Counted from the first letter of the stretch, positions 33,962-43,918 are shown. The stretch: DNA of 64,000 nt from a bacterium (GCA_020444065.1 JAHLLQ010000011.1:1-64000); one strand, 5' to 3'. The notes: generated from the sequence alone by a model not told the origin. A program made the numbers and translations.

Positions 33962-35485
33962 ATGACCTCCCCGAATTCACAGACCGAAGAAGCTGGCTCC
34001 AGTACCGACGTCCCTCTGCCCACCGGGGTGGGCCTGAAAGAGAAAGTTGCGTCTGGCGTCTCGGACTTCCTGATCATCCGTGTGGCGATGATGGGCATCC
34101 AGGTCGTGAACACGGCGGTCCTTGCGCGCCTTCTGCTCCCCTCGGACTTCGGCCTCGCCGCTATGGCGGCAACAGTCACGGGGCTGCTCGGAATCGTTGG
34201 CGATGGAGGAATCAGCACCGCCGTCATCCAACGCAAGGACCTGACGGACGACGACCTTTCCAGCGCTTTCTGGCTGAATCTTTGTGTCGGAGCGCTGCTG
34301 ATGGCAATCGCCTGGGTTGCCGCATGGCCCACCGCGGTGTTCTACGAACAGCCGGAGCTCCTCGTCGTTCTGCTCGCCGCAGGTCTTGCGTTCCCCCTCG
34401 GTGCATTCGTCAATCTACAAAGCGCACTCCTGGCCCGTCGCCTTGAGTTTCACAAGCAGGCCACACTCCAGGTACTTGGCGTGATCGCCACCGTCGCGGT
34501 TGGAATTACGCTCGCGCTTCTCGGCGCGGGATACTGGGCGCTGATCCTGGCTGCACCGGCAGGATCGATTTTGATGATCGTGCCGGCCTGGAGAAAAACA
34601 CGCTGGCTGCCGTCCTTCACGTTTCGTACAAAGCGAACCCGCGAATTGCTGCTCTTCGGCGGAGCCACGACGCTCTTTGCATTCCTTTGGTTTGGAGCCC
34701 GTCAGGGCGACAATGTCATGATCGGCAAGGCATGGGGCGAAGCCGATCTGGGCTTCTACGTAAAGGCCTATGGCCTGTTGATGCTTCCGATCATGACGAT
34801 CACCCAGCCATTCTCCTCGGCAATCCTGCCAACACTCAGCCGACTGCAGGATTCGCCATCGGAATTCGAGCGCGTCTTTCATCGCGCGACCGGACTGATT
34901 GTCTTTCTTGCAATGCCTGTTGCGGTGTTCTCAATCCTGTGCGCCGACGTTGCGATCCGCGTGCTCTACGGACCCGATTGGGGACCCAGCGTTCCGCTCT
35001 TTCGTGCGCTTGCGTTCAGCGCGCCCATCCAGCCCGTGCTGGCATGCTTGGGCTGGCTCTTCGTCGCGAAGGGAAACGTCTGGCGCCAGGTCGGCGTCGG
35101 CATCGCGAATTTGATCGTGTTGCTTGCAGCCTTTTGGTTCGGCCTGCCGCACGGACCGATCGGTGTAGCGATCGCCTACTCGATTGCGATGGTGGGGGTT
35201 CTCTTCCTGCCGAATGTCATCTATGCCTGTCGGGTTGCTCGAGTGCCGGTGGCTCCGATGGCGTTGCACTATCTGCGAACTCTTCCGCAGGCCACTGCAA
35301 TGGCGGCCATGCTGCTGGCCCTGCAATATGCCTTCGGCGACCGCGTTGCGAATGCCTACTTGTGGGGAGCGATTCTGCTTGGCAGCGGATGCGCGGTCTA
35401 TGCGGCGACGGGAATCGCCCTGAAAGATCGAACAACACTCCAGGTCATCCACTACGCGCGCGGACTTGCTCTGCGGAAGCGATAA
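33962..35485 (+). CDS. MOP-superfamily polysaccharide flippase (Wzx-like)
   Basis: 507 aa with about 14 hydrophobic segments and no signal peptide. LLPSDFGLAAMAATVTGLLGI and later PIMTITQPFSSAILPTLSRLQDS resemble lipopolysaccharide/exopolysaccharide exporters (WzxC type). It would move lipid-linked sugars across the inner membrane. No glycosyltransferase cluster is beside it. ATG at 33962 chosen because the earlier start at 33923 lies in the terminator hairpin. It ends 7 bp from the opposing ABC permease. Confidence 0.85.
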   Translation: MTSPNSQTEEAGSSTDVPLPTGVGLKEKVASGVSDFLIIRVAMMGIQVVNTAVLARLLLPSDFGLAAMAATVTGLLGIVGDGGISTAVIQRKDLTDDDLSSAFWLNLCVGALLMAIAWVAAWPTAVFYEQPELLVVLLAAGLAFPLGAFVNLQSALLARRLEFHKQATLQVLGVIATVAVGITLALLGAGYWALILAAPAGSILMIVPAWRKTRWLPSFTFRTKRTRELLLFGGATTLFAFLWFGARQGDNVMIGKAWGEADLGFYVKAYGLLMLPIMTITQPFSSAILPTLSRLQDSPSEFERVFHRATGLIVFLAMPVAVFSILCADVAIRVLYGPDWGPSVPLFRALAFSAPIQPVLACLGWLFVAKGNVWRQVGVGIANLIVLLAAFWFGLPHGPIGVAIAYSIAMVGVLFLPNVIYACRVARVPVAPMALHYLRTLPQATAMAAMLLALQYAFGDRVANAYLWGAILLGSGCAVYAATGIALKDRTTLQVIHYARGLALRKR

Positions 35486-35492
35486 GCGAAGC

Positions 35493-37025
35493 TCAGCCGG
35501 TTGGCATATCGAAGTGATAGTCGAATCCGCGCCAGCGCTTGAATCGCTTGTACTCGCCGACACCCAGGAAAATCAGGGCCAACAGGCCGTAACCGATGAT
35601 CTGGATCGATACGGGGTTTATGAAGAAGCTCGATGCGCTCTTGTACAGGGCTGCCTGCTCGATGCCTTCGATCATCACATAGAACGGAGAGAATCGCCCG
35701 ATCAGATCTCCGAGACGGGCCATGGCACCTTCCGAGTTAATCGCGGCGGCGTTAAACGCTCCCCCGATGATCGGCAGCAATATCCAGAAACCGGCAACGA
35801 CGCCCAGCGTAATTCGACCAGCTCCCATTCTCCCAACAGTCAGAGAAGTGGCAAAGCGGCCGAACGTGCAGAAGAATGCATAGCTCGCCAGGGAAAGAAG
35901 AACGGTGCTCTCGACCATTCCCGGTGGCGTTGGGCCGAGACTTCCGACGTGCCCGAGGAAGAACTCGCCCGCAATGTACCAGAGCAGACCGACAGCGATC
36001 AGGAACGGAACCGTCTGGTCGATCGGACGCAGGAATGGGATGAGGCGCTTCAGGTGCCAGATCTCGTCACCGACCTCCATGCGTCCAACTGAGAAGCAAC
36101 TGACCGCAACAACCAGCAACACGCACCCAACCGTCAGGAACCCGAGGATCGTATTGAATCCCAGTGTCTGGCCCGAAGTCGTCGCGAGATATATCCCCAC
36201 GATAATCGCAGAGATCAGCCCGAATTGCCAGTGGCTGAAGGCCCGCGTCTCAGTCGGCTCGAAGAGCTTTCGCGCCGCAAGCAACAGGAAGACGCCGGTC
36301 AGCAGAATCACTCCCCCGCCGACCATCGCCCAGACCGGAAGTCCAAGGCTGTTGGTCGAACTCAGGGTCATACCTCCTCCGGTTGTACCCAACCAGGCGG
36401 AAATCTGGCTCATTGCGAACATGCCGCCGAACAGCGTGATGAAGATCATGAAGACGACAATGCCCTGTGCGGTCCGCGTGCGCTCTCGAATCGACGAGAT
36501 GTAAAGGCCCAGCGCGGAAAGAATCATTGAGCCTCCGAGAAGCTCGCCAGCGGCACTCAACACATCGACCTTGCCGATGCCACCGTAGAGGAACGCGAGA
36601 CTGATTAGGGGCAAAGCGCACAGCAGCGCCAACGCGACATAGAAGACCGTCGAGAGGAAGCACCCCATGATGTACATCCAGGGGGTAATCGTCGTTACGC
36701 GCAAGAAATCGAACGTCTTCTTTTCCTTCTCACCCGTGGTCATACCGGCCGTGATGGTCGGAGCGATGATCAGAACGAGGAGCATCTGAATACTCGTGAT
36801 CCAGCGGTAAAGTCGCTGGCCCGTATCTGCCATCTGGGCGAGAGCCTCCTGCGTCATCTCCTGGTTCGAAATGGAGAAACTCGCCAGCAACACCAGCATG
36901 CTCGTGATGGTCATCAGGATGATGTAGCCGATCATGCTGTAGATCAGTGCCTTGCCCCGCATGCGGCGGCGCAGTTCACGCGTCAGGATCGGATTATCGA
37001 AGACGTTCTGCAGGAAGGCCTTCAT
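35493..37025 (-). CDS. ABC-2 family transporter permease
   Basis: 510 aa, polytopic (about 12 helices). MKAFLQNVFDNPILTRELRRRMRGKALI at the start and MTTGEKEKKTFDFLRVTTITPWM in the first loop are typical of ABC-2-type permeases (NatB/gliding/exporter type). No ATPase gene is in the same run, so its partner lies elsewhere. It starts 25 bp after the subtilase stop, probably one transcript. Confidence 0.8.
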   Translation of the reverse strand: MKAFLQNVFDNPILTRELRRRMRGKALIYSMIGYIILMTITSMLVLLASFSISNQEMTQEALAQMADTGQRLYRWITSIQMLLVLIIAPTITAGMTTGEKEKKTFDFLRVTTITPWMYIMGCFLSTVFYVALALLCALPLISLAFLYGGIGKVDVLSAAGELLGGSMILSALGLYISSIRERTRTAQGIVVFMIFITLFGGMFAMSQISAWLGTTGGGMTLSSTNSLGLPVWAMVGGGVILLTGVFLLLAARKLFEPTETRAFSHWQFGLISAIIVGIYLATTSGQTLGFNTILGFLTVGCVLLVVAVSCFSVGRMEVGDEIWHLKRLIPFLRPIDQTVPFLIAVGLLWYIAGEFFLGHVGSLGPTPPGMVESTVLLSLASYAFFCTFGRFATSLTVGRMGAGRITLGVVAGFWILLPIIGGAFNAAAINSEGAMARLGDLIGRFSPFYVMIEGIEQAALYKSASSFFINPVSIQIIGYGLLALIFLGVGEYKRFKRWRGFDYHFDMPTG

Positions 37026-37049
37026 CGGCGGCTCTGGTCTCCTCTTCTT

Positions 37050-39110
37050 TCAGTCCCTGCGCCAATCTTCTACAGAGGTCTTTCCTGTATTGTTGATCTG
37101 GCCGGTGATGGCAAGGGCGAACCCTTGTGGACCCTCCGGAATGTTCTCTGCCGAAACTCGAATCGTCCAGTCGCCAGCCATTGGCGTGAGGCGAACCTGC
37201 TCAACATTGTTCTTCTCGTCAGCCGCCCCTCCCGAGACCGAAACACCGCCTGAGAAGACATTGCCCAGATAAGTTGTGGCGTCTGGCGATTCGACCTCCA
37301 GATTCAGATCATTGATCCAAACCTGTGCAGCACTGTGCAGTGCCGGCGGATCTGCCCAGACCAGGGTGACATTGAGCGGTTCCGCCGTTCCTTGAACCTC
37401 AACGGTGAATTCGCGCGTCTCCCCCGTTTCCATTCCCTGAGCATTCCACACATCGACAATTTCCAGCCGCCGCGCATCTCCGCTGAAGTACAACGAATTG
37501 TCCAAGAGCAACCGCCCCCAACCTTCCCGGTCGCCTGGAAAGCCCGACACGCCAGTCATGTCTACGGTGCTGTTGAGGAGGACGGCTTTGATTAATGAAC
37601 CCGTCGGGATGTACTCATCCGCGGTATTTGCAGCCCCCGAGGGATAGAAGCCCTCCATGAAGTATTGTCGCACAAGTGCCGCATTTCCAGCGATCGCCGG
37701 CGCTGACATACTGGTTCCAGACACCTCCAGAAGGCCACACTCGCTTGTGATGCCGGCGCTTTGAATGAACCTGCCAGGCGCACCGATCTCGGGCTTGCGA
37801 CGACCATCATCGGTTGGTCCGCTACCGCCATAAGCGATCGAATCCTGGCTGGGGTTCTGGTACGTGGCAAATGTCGAGAGGCAGTTCTTTGCATTCTCTG
37901 GAGACTTCAATCCCGGCAAATTCGTCGCGGCAAAGACTACGAATGAATCCTCATTCTCCCAACTGAACTGGTCGATATCGCGGCACCAGTACGTGTAGTT
38001 CGTGCGGCTGTCGTCGCCCCAGGAGTTGGAGTGGATGAATGCCCCATCGCTCTTCGCGCGCAGGAACGCTGCAAGCAATGTCGAGGGAGTGTCGAGATAA
38101 CCTGCGACGTCAAGATCAAGCCCGTGAGCCAGCCGCGCAGCATAGGCGTGACCCACACCGATTGTGCTTCCGTTCTCCAGCGATCCCGCGATGGTACCGG
38201 CGGTATGAGTACCATGATATTCGGAAGCCTGGGGTTCGTAGTAGGCGACAATCTTCCTGTGTGACGGGCCTGGAATGTTGCCATTCAGAGTGTCCTCGAA
38301 GAAGCAAGAGTCCATGTCGATCTCGCCGTCCAGATGCCCGATGATCTGGCCTTCGCCGTGCAGTCCCTGATTCCAGATCGGCAGGGATCCGCTGACATTC
38401 GACTGAAGAACCCATTCCGTCGTGTTGTTGCGGCGAGTCAGAACGGGCGCCCGCTCAATCCATTGAACCTCGTCGAGCGACGCCAGCGCAGGAATGTCCC
38501 CGGGATCGATGCGACACAGGAGCCGCGCTCCTTCGCCGGCCGCGTTGAATGGCTTCACCGATTGCGCACCAAGCCGATCGAGTTCTGCACGGAGGCGCGC
38601 AGCACTCTCGCCCTTCCAGAGCCCGATCTCCAGATCGATTAGCTCGGTCGATTCCAGCTTCAGGAGATCGGGAGCGACTCGGAAGGCCGGCTGATACTCA
38701 CCCAGCCAGCGGGTTCGCTGGTTCTGCAGTACCTTGTTTGTGGCGTCCGGCGGCAGTTGGACGACTAATGCATCTTCCGGCAAGTAGCCGAGAATTCGCC
38801 CGCCCAGCCCCTCGATTTCCTGACGCGCAGAGGCATCGATCTGTCCCTGGAATTGCAGGATCATCGCCTTAGGTGCATCCGATTCGACTGCACGCTCTGC
38901 TGTCTGGAATCCCCTGAAGGAAGGGACGGAGTGCACAGGATCAAACTCCGCTGCCAGGAGGCGAAGGGGCTTCCCCGGCTCCTCGGAACGAGCCGCAGAC
39001 CCCAGCGACAATAACAGGATGATGAGTAGCAAAGAGGTGGAGATGAGGGGAACTCTGGAGAATCGCAACGCTTTAGGCACCTCGGGATTCGATTGAACTC
39101 TCTTGTTCAT
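37050..39110 (-). CDS. Secreted subtilisin-family (S8) protease
   Basis: 686 aa. Signal peptide after a basic N terminus (SLLLIILLLSLGSAARS). An N-terminal prodomain region spans about 30-240; the catalytic domain has Asp261 in IIGHLDGEID, His in YHGTHTAGTIAG (near 300) and Ser in VSGTSMSAPAIAG (near 463). A C-terminal beta domain (570-680; WADPPALHSAAQVWINDLNL) resembles the P-domain-like module of kexin/CARDB-type proteases. It should cleave proteins outside the cell. A start at 39149 is possible in the same frame. Confidence 0.88.
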   Translation of the reverse strand: MNKRVQSNPEVPKALRFSRVPLISTSLLLIILLLSLGSAARSEEPGKPLRLLAAEFDPVHSVPSFRGFQTAERAVESDAPKAMILQFQGQIDASARQEIEGLGGRILGYLPEDALVVQLPPDATNKVLQNQRTRWLGEYQPAFRVAPDLLKLESTELIDLEIGLWKGESAARLRAELDRLGAQSVKPFNAAGEGARLLCRIDPGDIPALASLDEVQWIERAPVLTRRNNTTEWVLQSNVSGSLPIWNQGLHGEGQIIGHLDGEIDMDSCFFEDTLNGNIPGPSHRKIVAYYEPQASEYHGTHTAGTIAGSLENGSTIGVGHAYAARLAHGLDLDVAGYLDTPSTLLAAFLRAKSDGAFIHSNSWGDDSRTNYTYWCRDIDQFSWENEDSFVVFAATNLPGLKSPENAKNCLSTFATYQNPSQDSIAYGGSGPTDDGRRKPEIGAPGRFIQSAGITSECGLLEVSGTSMSAPAIAGNAALVRQYFMEGFYPSGAANTADEYIPTGSLIKAVLLNSTVDMTGVSGFPGDREGWGRLLLDNSLYFSGDARRLEIVDVWNAQGMETGETREFTVEVQGTAEPLNVTLVWADPPALHSAAQVWINDLNLEVESPDATTYLGNVFSGGVSVSGGAADEKNNVEQVRLTPMAGDWTIRVSAENIPEGPQGFALAITGQINNTGKTSVEDWRRD

Positions 39111-39187
39111 GATGCCTGTCGGCTCCGACAAGTCGAAAGGTGACAACATTCCGTAATAATTGTGAATCTTGTGTCACACACAAAGGA

Positions 39188-39225
39188 AAGCCGGGCCGGA
39201 GAATGACCCTAATCCGGCCCGGCTT
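39188..39225 (-). terminator. Terminator of the HPF-sigma fusion gene
   Basis: AAGCCGGGCCGGA (39188-39200) pairs perfectly with TCCGGCCCGGCTT (39213-39225), 13 bp, 12-nt loop; on the minus strand it continues into TTCCTTTG. Lies between the fusion gene (stop 39262) and the subtilase start. Confidence 0.8.
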
Positions 39226-39261
39226 GGTTCTAGTTGGAGGTGAGGACGCAAAGACGAGAGA

Positions 39262-40356
39262 CTAGACCTTGGCCGCCGGCGGTCGTTGCTCCGACTCGCT
39301 TCCTCGCTCCATCTTCTGCCAGCCCTCTCGCAGGGCTACGGCACACTCGTCGATATCTTTCTTCACCTGGTCCTCGCTTCGATTCTGGATCATCGCAATC
39401 TCATAGATATCGAAGCCCTCGACGCGGTTCAGGAAGAACGCGGAACGCGCTTTGGCGTGGAAATTCGCCAGGTACTTCAAGATGACCCGATGCTCTTCTA
39501 CGTCGGAGAGCTGGTGTTCCGGATCGATGGCGTGCTCGTCGATCAGCACGTCTTCCATCCGCAGCGCTGCGAACGGCTGGTAGTACTCCACCTCTTCCTC
39601 TTCCGGCTGTCCCATTCGCTTGCGCTCGATCTCCTCGGGAGCCGGCTGCTCGATCGACATGACGCTGGAATTCTCCGGCTTCTGCCTTGTGATCTCGTCG
39701 GTCAGAATTGCATCGATGTAGCGGAACAGCTTCGTCTCAAGCACTTCCGGGTCCGTCAACACCTGGCCGTTACGCTCGGCAATCTGAACGATCGCCTGAT
39801 CGACCAGGTCATCCGGTGTGACGTAGTCGGCCGAAACTTCTCCGGCCAGTTCCGCAGTGCGGATCAACTCGCGGGCGTGATTATAGAGAGGGCCCAACAG
39901 CGGACGCAGTCGCGCGAAGAGCGGGCTCGTATCCGGCTGCATCTTCATGGCCTCTTCGAGCAGAGCCTCTTCGGTGCTTGCGACCTCCTTCGCGAAGTTA
40001 GAAAAAGCCTTCTTCTCGGAGGTCCGCTTCCGGCTGAGGTGCTCCTTGCGAATCTTAGCTGTGGAGCGCCGAAGTTCCTTCTTCAGCGCCGCCTCAGAAC
40101 TGCTGACGAGTTGGCGAGTGTCCGAAGAGTCCTTCTGGACCACAATATGGTGATCCGGAAGCTGGAGGCTGAGCGTGAGGTGGTAGGTGGGGTGTTCTTT
40201 CTTTCCGGCGACTGACAACCGGGCGCGCAACATTGGCAGATCGGGTCCAGTTCGGCCAAGACGGCGCTTTATCGAGGGAAGAGAGTCTTGCAGGTCATGT
40301 TCTACGGCTTTCCGAACTCGAGTTTCTACTCCAGGGGCGGCCATAATCAGTTTCAT
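39262..40356 (-). CDS. HPF/RaiA domain fused to sigma-70-like regions
   Basis: 364 aa. Residues 1-110 resemble ribosome hibernation factors (HPF/RaiA: LRARLSVAGKKEHPTYHLTL, LPDHHIVV, then a helix AALKKELRRSTAKIRKEH). The rest resembles sigma-70: a region-2-like helical bundle (PLYNHARELIRTAE, PDDLVDQAIVQIAERN, LETKLFRYIDAILTDEI) and a region-4-like HTH (ARSAFFLNRVEGFDIYEIAM...SEDQVKKDIDECAVALREG). Together this would link ribosome hibernation with transcription control. The sigma part is divergent; a promoter-binding role is inference. Single gene with its own terminator. Confidence 0.6.
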   Translation of the reverse strand: MKLIMAAPGVETRVRKAVEHDLQDSLPSIKRRLGRTGPDLPMLRARLSVAGKKEHPTYHLTLSLQLPDHHIVVQKDSSDTRQLVSSSEAALKKELRRSTAKIRKEHLSRKRTSEKKAFSNFAKEVASTEEALLEEAMKMQPDTSPLFARLRPLLGPLYNHARELIRTAELAGEVSADYVTPDDLVDQAIVQIAERNGQVLTDPEVLETKLFRYIDAILTDEITRQKPENSSVMSIEQPAPEEIERKRMGQPEEEEVEYYQPFAALRMEDVLIDEHAIDPEHQLSDVEEHRVILKYLANFHAKARSAFFLNRVEGFDIYEIAMIQNRSEDQVKKDIDECAVALREGWQKMERGSESEQRPPAAKV

Positions 40357-40590
40357 ATTGCCCTTCCTCGTTGATGGTTTGGTGGGGCAGTCTCTCCTTT
40401 TTCGGGGTCATTTTTTGTACTGCCCCTATCGAAAGAATCTACTCATTCCACCCCCGGATGCAAAGAGAAAAAGACAATGGCGAAAGTTGTCAGGTTCCGG
40501 TTGATTCCTTTCATCTGTCTCCGTAATCCTTTACAATTGTGGGCGTAGAGTCCGTGGATTCTGTCGCATCTGTAGTATGGCAAAAAGAGG

Positions 40591-40618
40591 ACCGGCGGAG
40601 GACTGCTCCCCCGCCGGT
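40591..40618 (-). terminator. Terminator of the FG-GAP protein gene
   Basis: ACCGGCGG (40591-40598) pairs with CCGCCGGT (40611-40618); on the minus strand it is followed by CCTCTTTTTG. Sits 27 bp after the stop at 40645. Confidence 0.8.
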
Positions 40619-40644
40619 TCCGGACAGTGCTCTGGCTGCAGGAT

Positions 40645-42942
40645 TTACTGCTGGTAGTAGACGATCAGCTTGTCGATAACCAGGATCGCGAGGTCCGGAT
40701 TGCCATCGCCGTTCAGGTCATCTGCGGCAAATTGTCTCGGCTCCGGCGAAGCGTCCATGTTCACCCGGCGGGCAATTGTGGACTCGCTCTCGAACACGCG
40801 GAATTCGTAGAGCGAAGTCAGAGTCAGGTCCGAACCCCGTCCGGCGCGCTCCAGGTTGAAGAATTCGAGCCTCTTCTCACGCATCTCGACGCAGACAATC
40901 TGGGGGTGATTGGGATTCCCAAGTAGAGGTATCGCCCGAACAAGGCCGTATCCCCCGTCCTCGATTTCCGTCTCGTAGCTGTCTATCGTCTCCAGGTCCC
41001 CATTCATGACGCGCGAGTACAGAACAGCGATTCGATCCAGCGCCACAAGAACCAGATCGTCCCGCTTGTCGCCGTCGAGATCGAAGGCTTCCATGCGCCG
41101 ATAGTTGACGTCTCCGAGTTCGATCTCCCGCAGGAGTTCGTAGCTCTTCTTGCCCTTCTTGACGCCATGGATCGAGAGGATGCCGTTTCCAACGTCGAGC
41201 ATCGCCACCTCGCGACTCCCATCCCCTCGCAGATCAGCCACAGCCGCCGCCCTAAGGCGCGTCCGATTGTTCCGCCCATTGAACTGCTGTGCGATGTGAA
41301 CGCTGCCGTCCTCCTCCAGGTAGAACGCCCGCACATAATCGTCCTTCACGCACATCACGAGCGGCCTGTCCTCGCCCTTCAATTGCGCCGCAAAAAGTTG
41401 GCTGGGATTGGTGTCCGCCAGAAGCCCCGAGAGGATTCCGCGAACTTCACGCTTCGTGAAGTGTCCGTCCTTGGTCTGCATGAGGAGCAGCGGCGATTCA
41501 TACTCGAAGTGCAGGATGATGTCCTCACGTCCATCCCGATCCAAATCCGCGATGGTCATCCCCTCGGGAGCTTCCGCATCATCCTCCAGGACGTAGACTT
41601 CTTCAGCGGCGGGAACCGAGTCGGCCGTCGGATCGAAGTCCTTGTAGACGACGATACTCTTCTTTTCCTCGGCGTCTTCCTGAACCACCAGCAGATCCGG
41701 AGTGCTGTTCTTCTCCGAGTGGAGAATCCCGGCGGCCAACGGCTGGGCGTCGAGAGCCAGCGGACGTGGGAATCCGAGGCGATTATCCTTGTCCTTATCG
41801 ACCATCGCGACCCCGAGTGCGTTCTCATCTTCGCTCAGCACAACGAGCGGCGCAGCAGTGCCACGCTCGACCGGCCAGGGCAGAATTTGATCCATGCCTT
41901 CCAAAGATGGTACGGTTTCCGGCACGAGCGCTCCCGTTCGCGTCTGGCTGAGCAGCCTCAAGGATGCCGAATTTGGCATTGCTGCGACGAGATCCTCGCG
42001 CCCGTCGCCATCGACGTCTGCCACGGCCGAGAAGGTGTCCTGATCCCATGTGCTGGGATCGAAACCGACAAATCGAGGATCGCTGATGGAGAGCGTGGAC
42101 TCTCCATCGACATGGTCTTCCATCGGCTCGGCCATCTGCATGATGACCAGGTGCCGCGTCTTGTTGTGAATGGCCGCGATTTTTGCGCGCTCGCGCGGCA
42201 TTGGAACCATGTCCACGGAACGCAGCAGACTCGTCTCCAGACTGAACTCTGCCGGAAAATCCCCCGTGGCCGATTGGAGTCGAACCATCAAGTGGTTGTA
42301 TGAATCGCCGGGCTGGAAGATGATGTCGTTCTTCCCATCGCCGTCGATATCGGCGATCATCGGCGGGTCGGAGACCTGTCCAGTCGTGTAGAACGTCTCA
42401 ACGGGCTCCAGCGAGATCCCTCGCGTTCCCGCCTGAAGAATCTGCATCTTCTTGCCGACGACCAGCAGGACATCTTCCCGCCCGTCCCCGTTGAGTTCCC
42501 CAAGCGTGAGATGATCGGCTTTCAGATCGGTCATTTCACCGCGCTGCAACCGTCCCTCATCTGTCTGGTACATGACAACCAGGCTGGCCGGCGCCTCGGC
42601 CATCAGCAGATCAGTCCGTCCGTCACCGTTGACGTCTGCGGCGATCATCGACTGCACGAGACCATCCAGAGTGATCTCTTCCTTGGTGAAGGGGGCCGCC
42701 TCGTTGTCCTCGCTCTGATAGAGAATTTCCAGCAGACCGGCGTCGTTCGATACGGATGCAATGTCCATGTGGCCGTCGCCGTTCAAATCGGCAACGGTTA
42801 GTCCCAGACTACGGCGATAGGCGTCGTAAATGTGCGGCCCATCCAGGTGGAACTCCACGGCGGATTCCGGCGCCGCCCAGCCGGCAACGGTGAGCGCGCT
42901 TGCAAGGGCAAGGGATTTAAGGACTATTCGATTTGAGAGCAT
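40645..42942 (-). CDS. Secreted FG-GAP/VCBS beta-propeller protein
   Basis: 765 aa with a signal peptide (LALASALTVAGWA). About nine D-x-[ND]-x-DGxx-D units (DLNGDGHMDIAS, DVNGDGRTDLLM, DVDGDGREDLVA, DLDGDKRDDLVL, DLNGDGNPDLAI) typical of FG-GAP/VCBS repeats, which form a seven- or eight-bladed propeller with calcium loops. Probably extracellular; it may bind carbohydrates or partner proteins. No catalytic motif. Single gene on the minus strand with its own terminator. Confidence 0.85.
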   Translation of the reverse strand: MLSNRIVLKSLALASALTVAGWAAPESAVEFHLDGPHIYDAYRRSLGLTVADLNGDGHMDIASVSNDAGLLEILYQSEDNEAAPFTKEEITLDGLVQSMIAADVNGDGRTDLLMAEAPASLVVMYQTDEGRLQRGEMTDLKADHLTLGELNGDGREDVLLVVGKKMQILQAGTRGISLEPVETFYTTGQVSDPPMIADIDGDGKNDIIFQPGDSYNHLMVRLQSATGDFPAEFSLETSLLRSVDMVPMPRERAKIAAIHNKTRHLVIMQMAEPMEDHVDGESTLSISDPRFVGFDPSTWDQDTFSAVADVDGDGREDLVAAMPNSASLRLLSQTRTGALVPETVPSLEGMDQILPWPVERGTAAPLVVLSEDENALGVAMVDKDKDNRLGFPRPLALDAQPLAAGILHSEKNSTPDLLVVQEDAEEKKSIVVYKDFDPTADSVPAAEEVYVLEDDAEAPEGMTIADLDRDGREDIILHFEYESPLLLMQTKDGHFTKREVRGILSGLLADTNPSQLFAAQLKGEDRPLVMCVKDDYVRAFYLEEDGSVHIAQQFNGRNNRTRLRAAAVADLRGDGSREVAMLDVGNGILSIHGVKKGKKSYELLREIELGDVNYRRMEAFDLDGDKRDDLVLVALDRIAVLYSRVMNGDLETIDSYETEIEDGGYGLVRAIPLLGNPNHPQIVCVEMREKRLEFFNLERAGRGSDLTLTSLYEFRVFESESTIARRVNMDASPEPRQFAADDLNGDGNPDLAILVIDKLIVYYQQ

Positions 42943-43036
42943 AGTGGGTGACCTTCGGAGATTGGGGCCACGCCCCGACCGTAAGATGACTCAGCCTACC
43001 CGGTAACGGCGACAGCGCGGCAATGGAAAATGAAAA

Positions 43037-43062
43037 TCCCAGGGGCGCAGAGGCCCCTGGGA
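43037..43062 (-). terminator. Rho-independent terminator of the DRR-motif gene
   Basis: TCCCAGGGGC (43037-43046) pairs with GCCCCTGGGA (43053-43062), 10 bp, 6-nt loop; on the minus strand it is followed by TTTTCATTTTCC. Ends the run of minus genes from 44856 to 43089. Confidence 0.85.
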
Positions 43063-43088
43063 AGACGAATCCTATGGTTTGGCGGCGG

Positions 43089-43796
43089 TCACTCGTCGCT
43101 TGCCGGTCGCGTGTCGGAGGGCGGCCAATTGGAGGGCGGCCAGTTCTTGCGGCGCTCTTTGTCGGCGCGGCGGTCACCACCAAAGCGGCGGTTCTTGAAG
43201 ATCACCTCAACACGTTCCCGTCGATCTTGCCCGGAGCGACGGTCCTGCCCAGTGCGGCGCTCTGTCACCCCATCCCACGTGCCGTCGGGCCGCGTGCCGG
43301 GTCTTGGGCCCGGGGCAGCGGGAGCTTCTGCCGGTGTCTGAGGGGCAACTTCTACGGCAACGGGGGTCGGTGCCGCTGCCGGTTCCTCTTCTTCAGCGGG
43401 TGCGGGTGTTACGCCCTTGGGGGCAGGAGATCGGAATTCCTGGGGCTCGTGATCGTGAGACTCACGGATGAACTTCCGCTTCAACATCTCCTTCTGCTTC
43501 TCTTCCAGCTCCCGCATCCGATTCCGATCGGTCTCGATCGTCGGACGGTACTCGACTTTGCCCTGGCCGATAGCAGCGAGGAACTTCTCTTCGCCGTTTT
43601 GCCGGAGATAGTTCAGGACAGCCGCATATTGATCATCCGGGTATCCAGGGTCCGTGATCCCCATGCGGCGGAGCAGGCGCTGCATGCCGCCTTGCTTGAG
43701 CAACTCGGCGTAGATCGTCTCCGACAACTCGTAGCCGAATTCGCGGAAGTAGTTGTGGACTGCCGATCGAATCTGTTGGTCCGATCCGGGACTCAT
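43089..43796 (-). CDS. Unknown protein with Ala/Pro linker and DRR motifs
   Basis: 235 aa. Residues 1-125 are helical and charged (QQIRSAVHNYFREFGYELSETIYAEL; EEKQKEMLKRKFIRE). An Ala/Pro/Glu-rich linker (145-190) follows, then a basic tail with repeated RR-x-x-x-DRR motifs (ERRTGQDRRSGQDRRERV, GGDRRADKERR), a style seen in the linkers of PilZ and response-regulator proteins. Start at MSPGSDQQ (43796) preferred over 43871. Not recognised. Confidence 0.55.
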   Translation of the reverse strand: MSPGSDQQIRSAVHNYFREFGYELSETIYAELLKQGGMQRLLRRMGITDPGYPDDQYAAVLNYLRQNGEEKFLAAIGQGKVEYRPTIETDRNRMRELEEKQKEMLKRKFIRESHDHEPQEFRSPAPKGVTPAPAEEEEPAAAPTPVAVEVAPQTPAEAPAAPGPRPGTRPDGTWDGVTERRTGQDRRSGQDRRERVEVIFKNRRFGGDRRADKERRKNWPPSNWPPSDTRPASDE

Positions 43797-43918
43797 ATCG
43801 TCGCGCTCCTGGGCCTTCGGGGGAAAAGCAGGCAGAAGGCATCTAGCAATTTGTTCGGGAGCTATGTTCAATCGCGACAGGTGCCGATGTCAAATCCCAT
43901 TGGACGTTCGAAGCGATC

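Noticed and set aside
39286-40215. 309-aa plus-strand ORF
   Set aside because: Antisense to the HPF-sigma fusion gene and without recognisable domains; composition looks like an antisense shadow.
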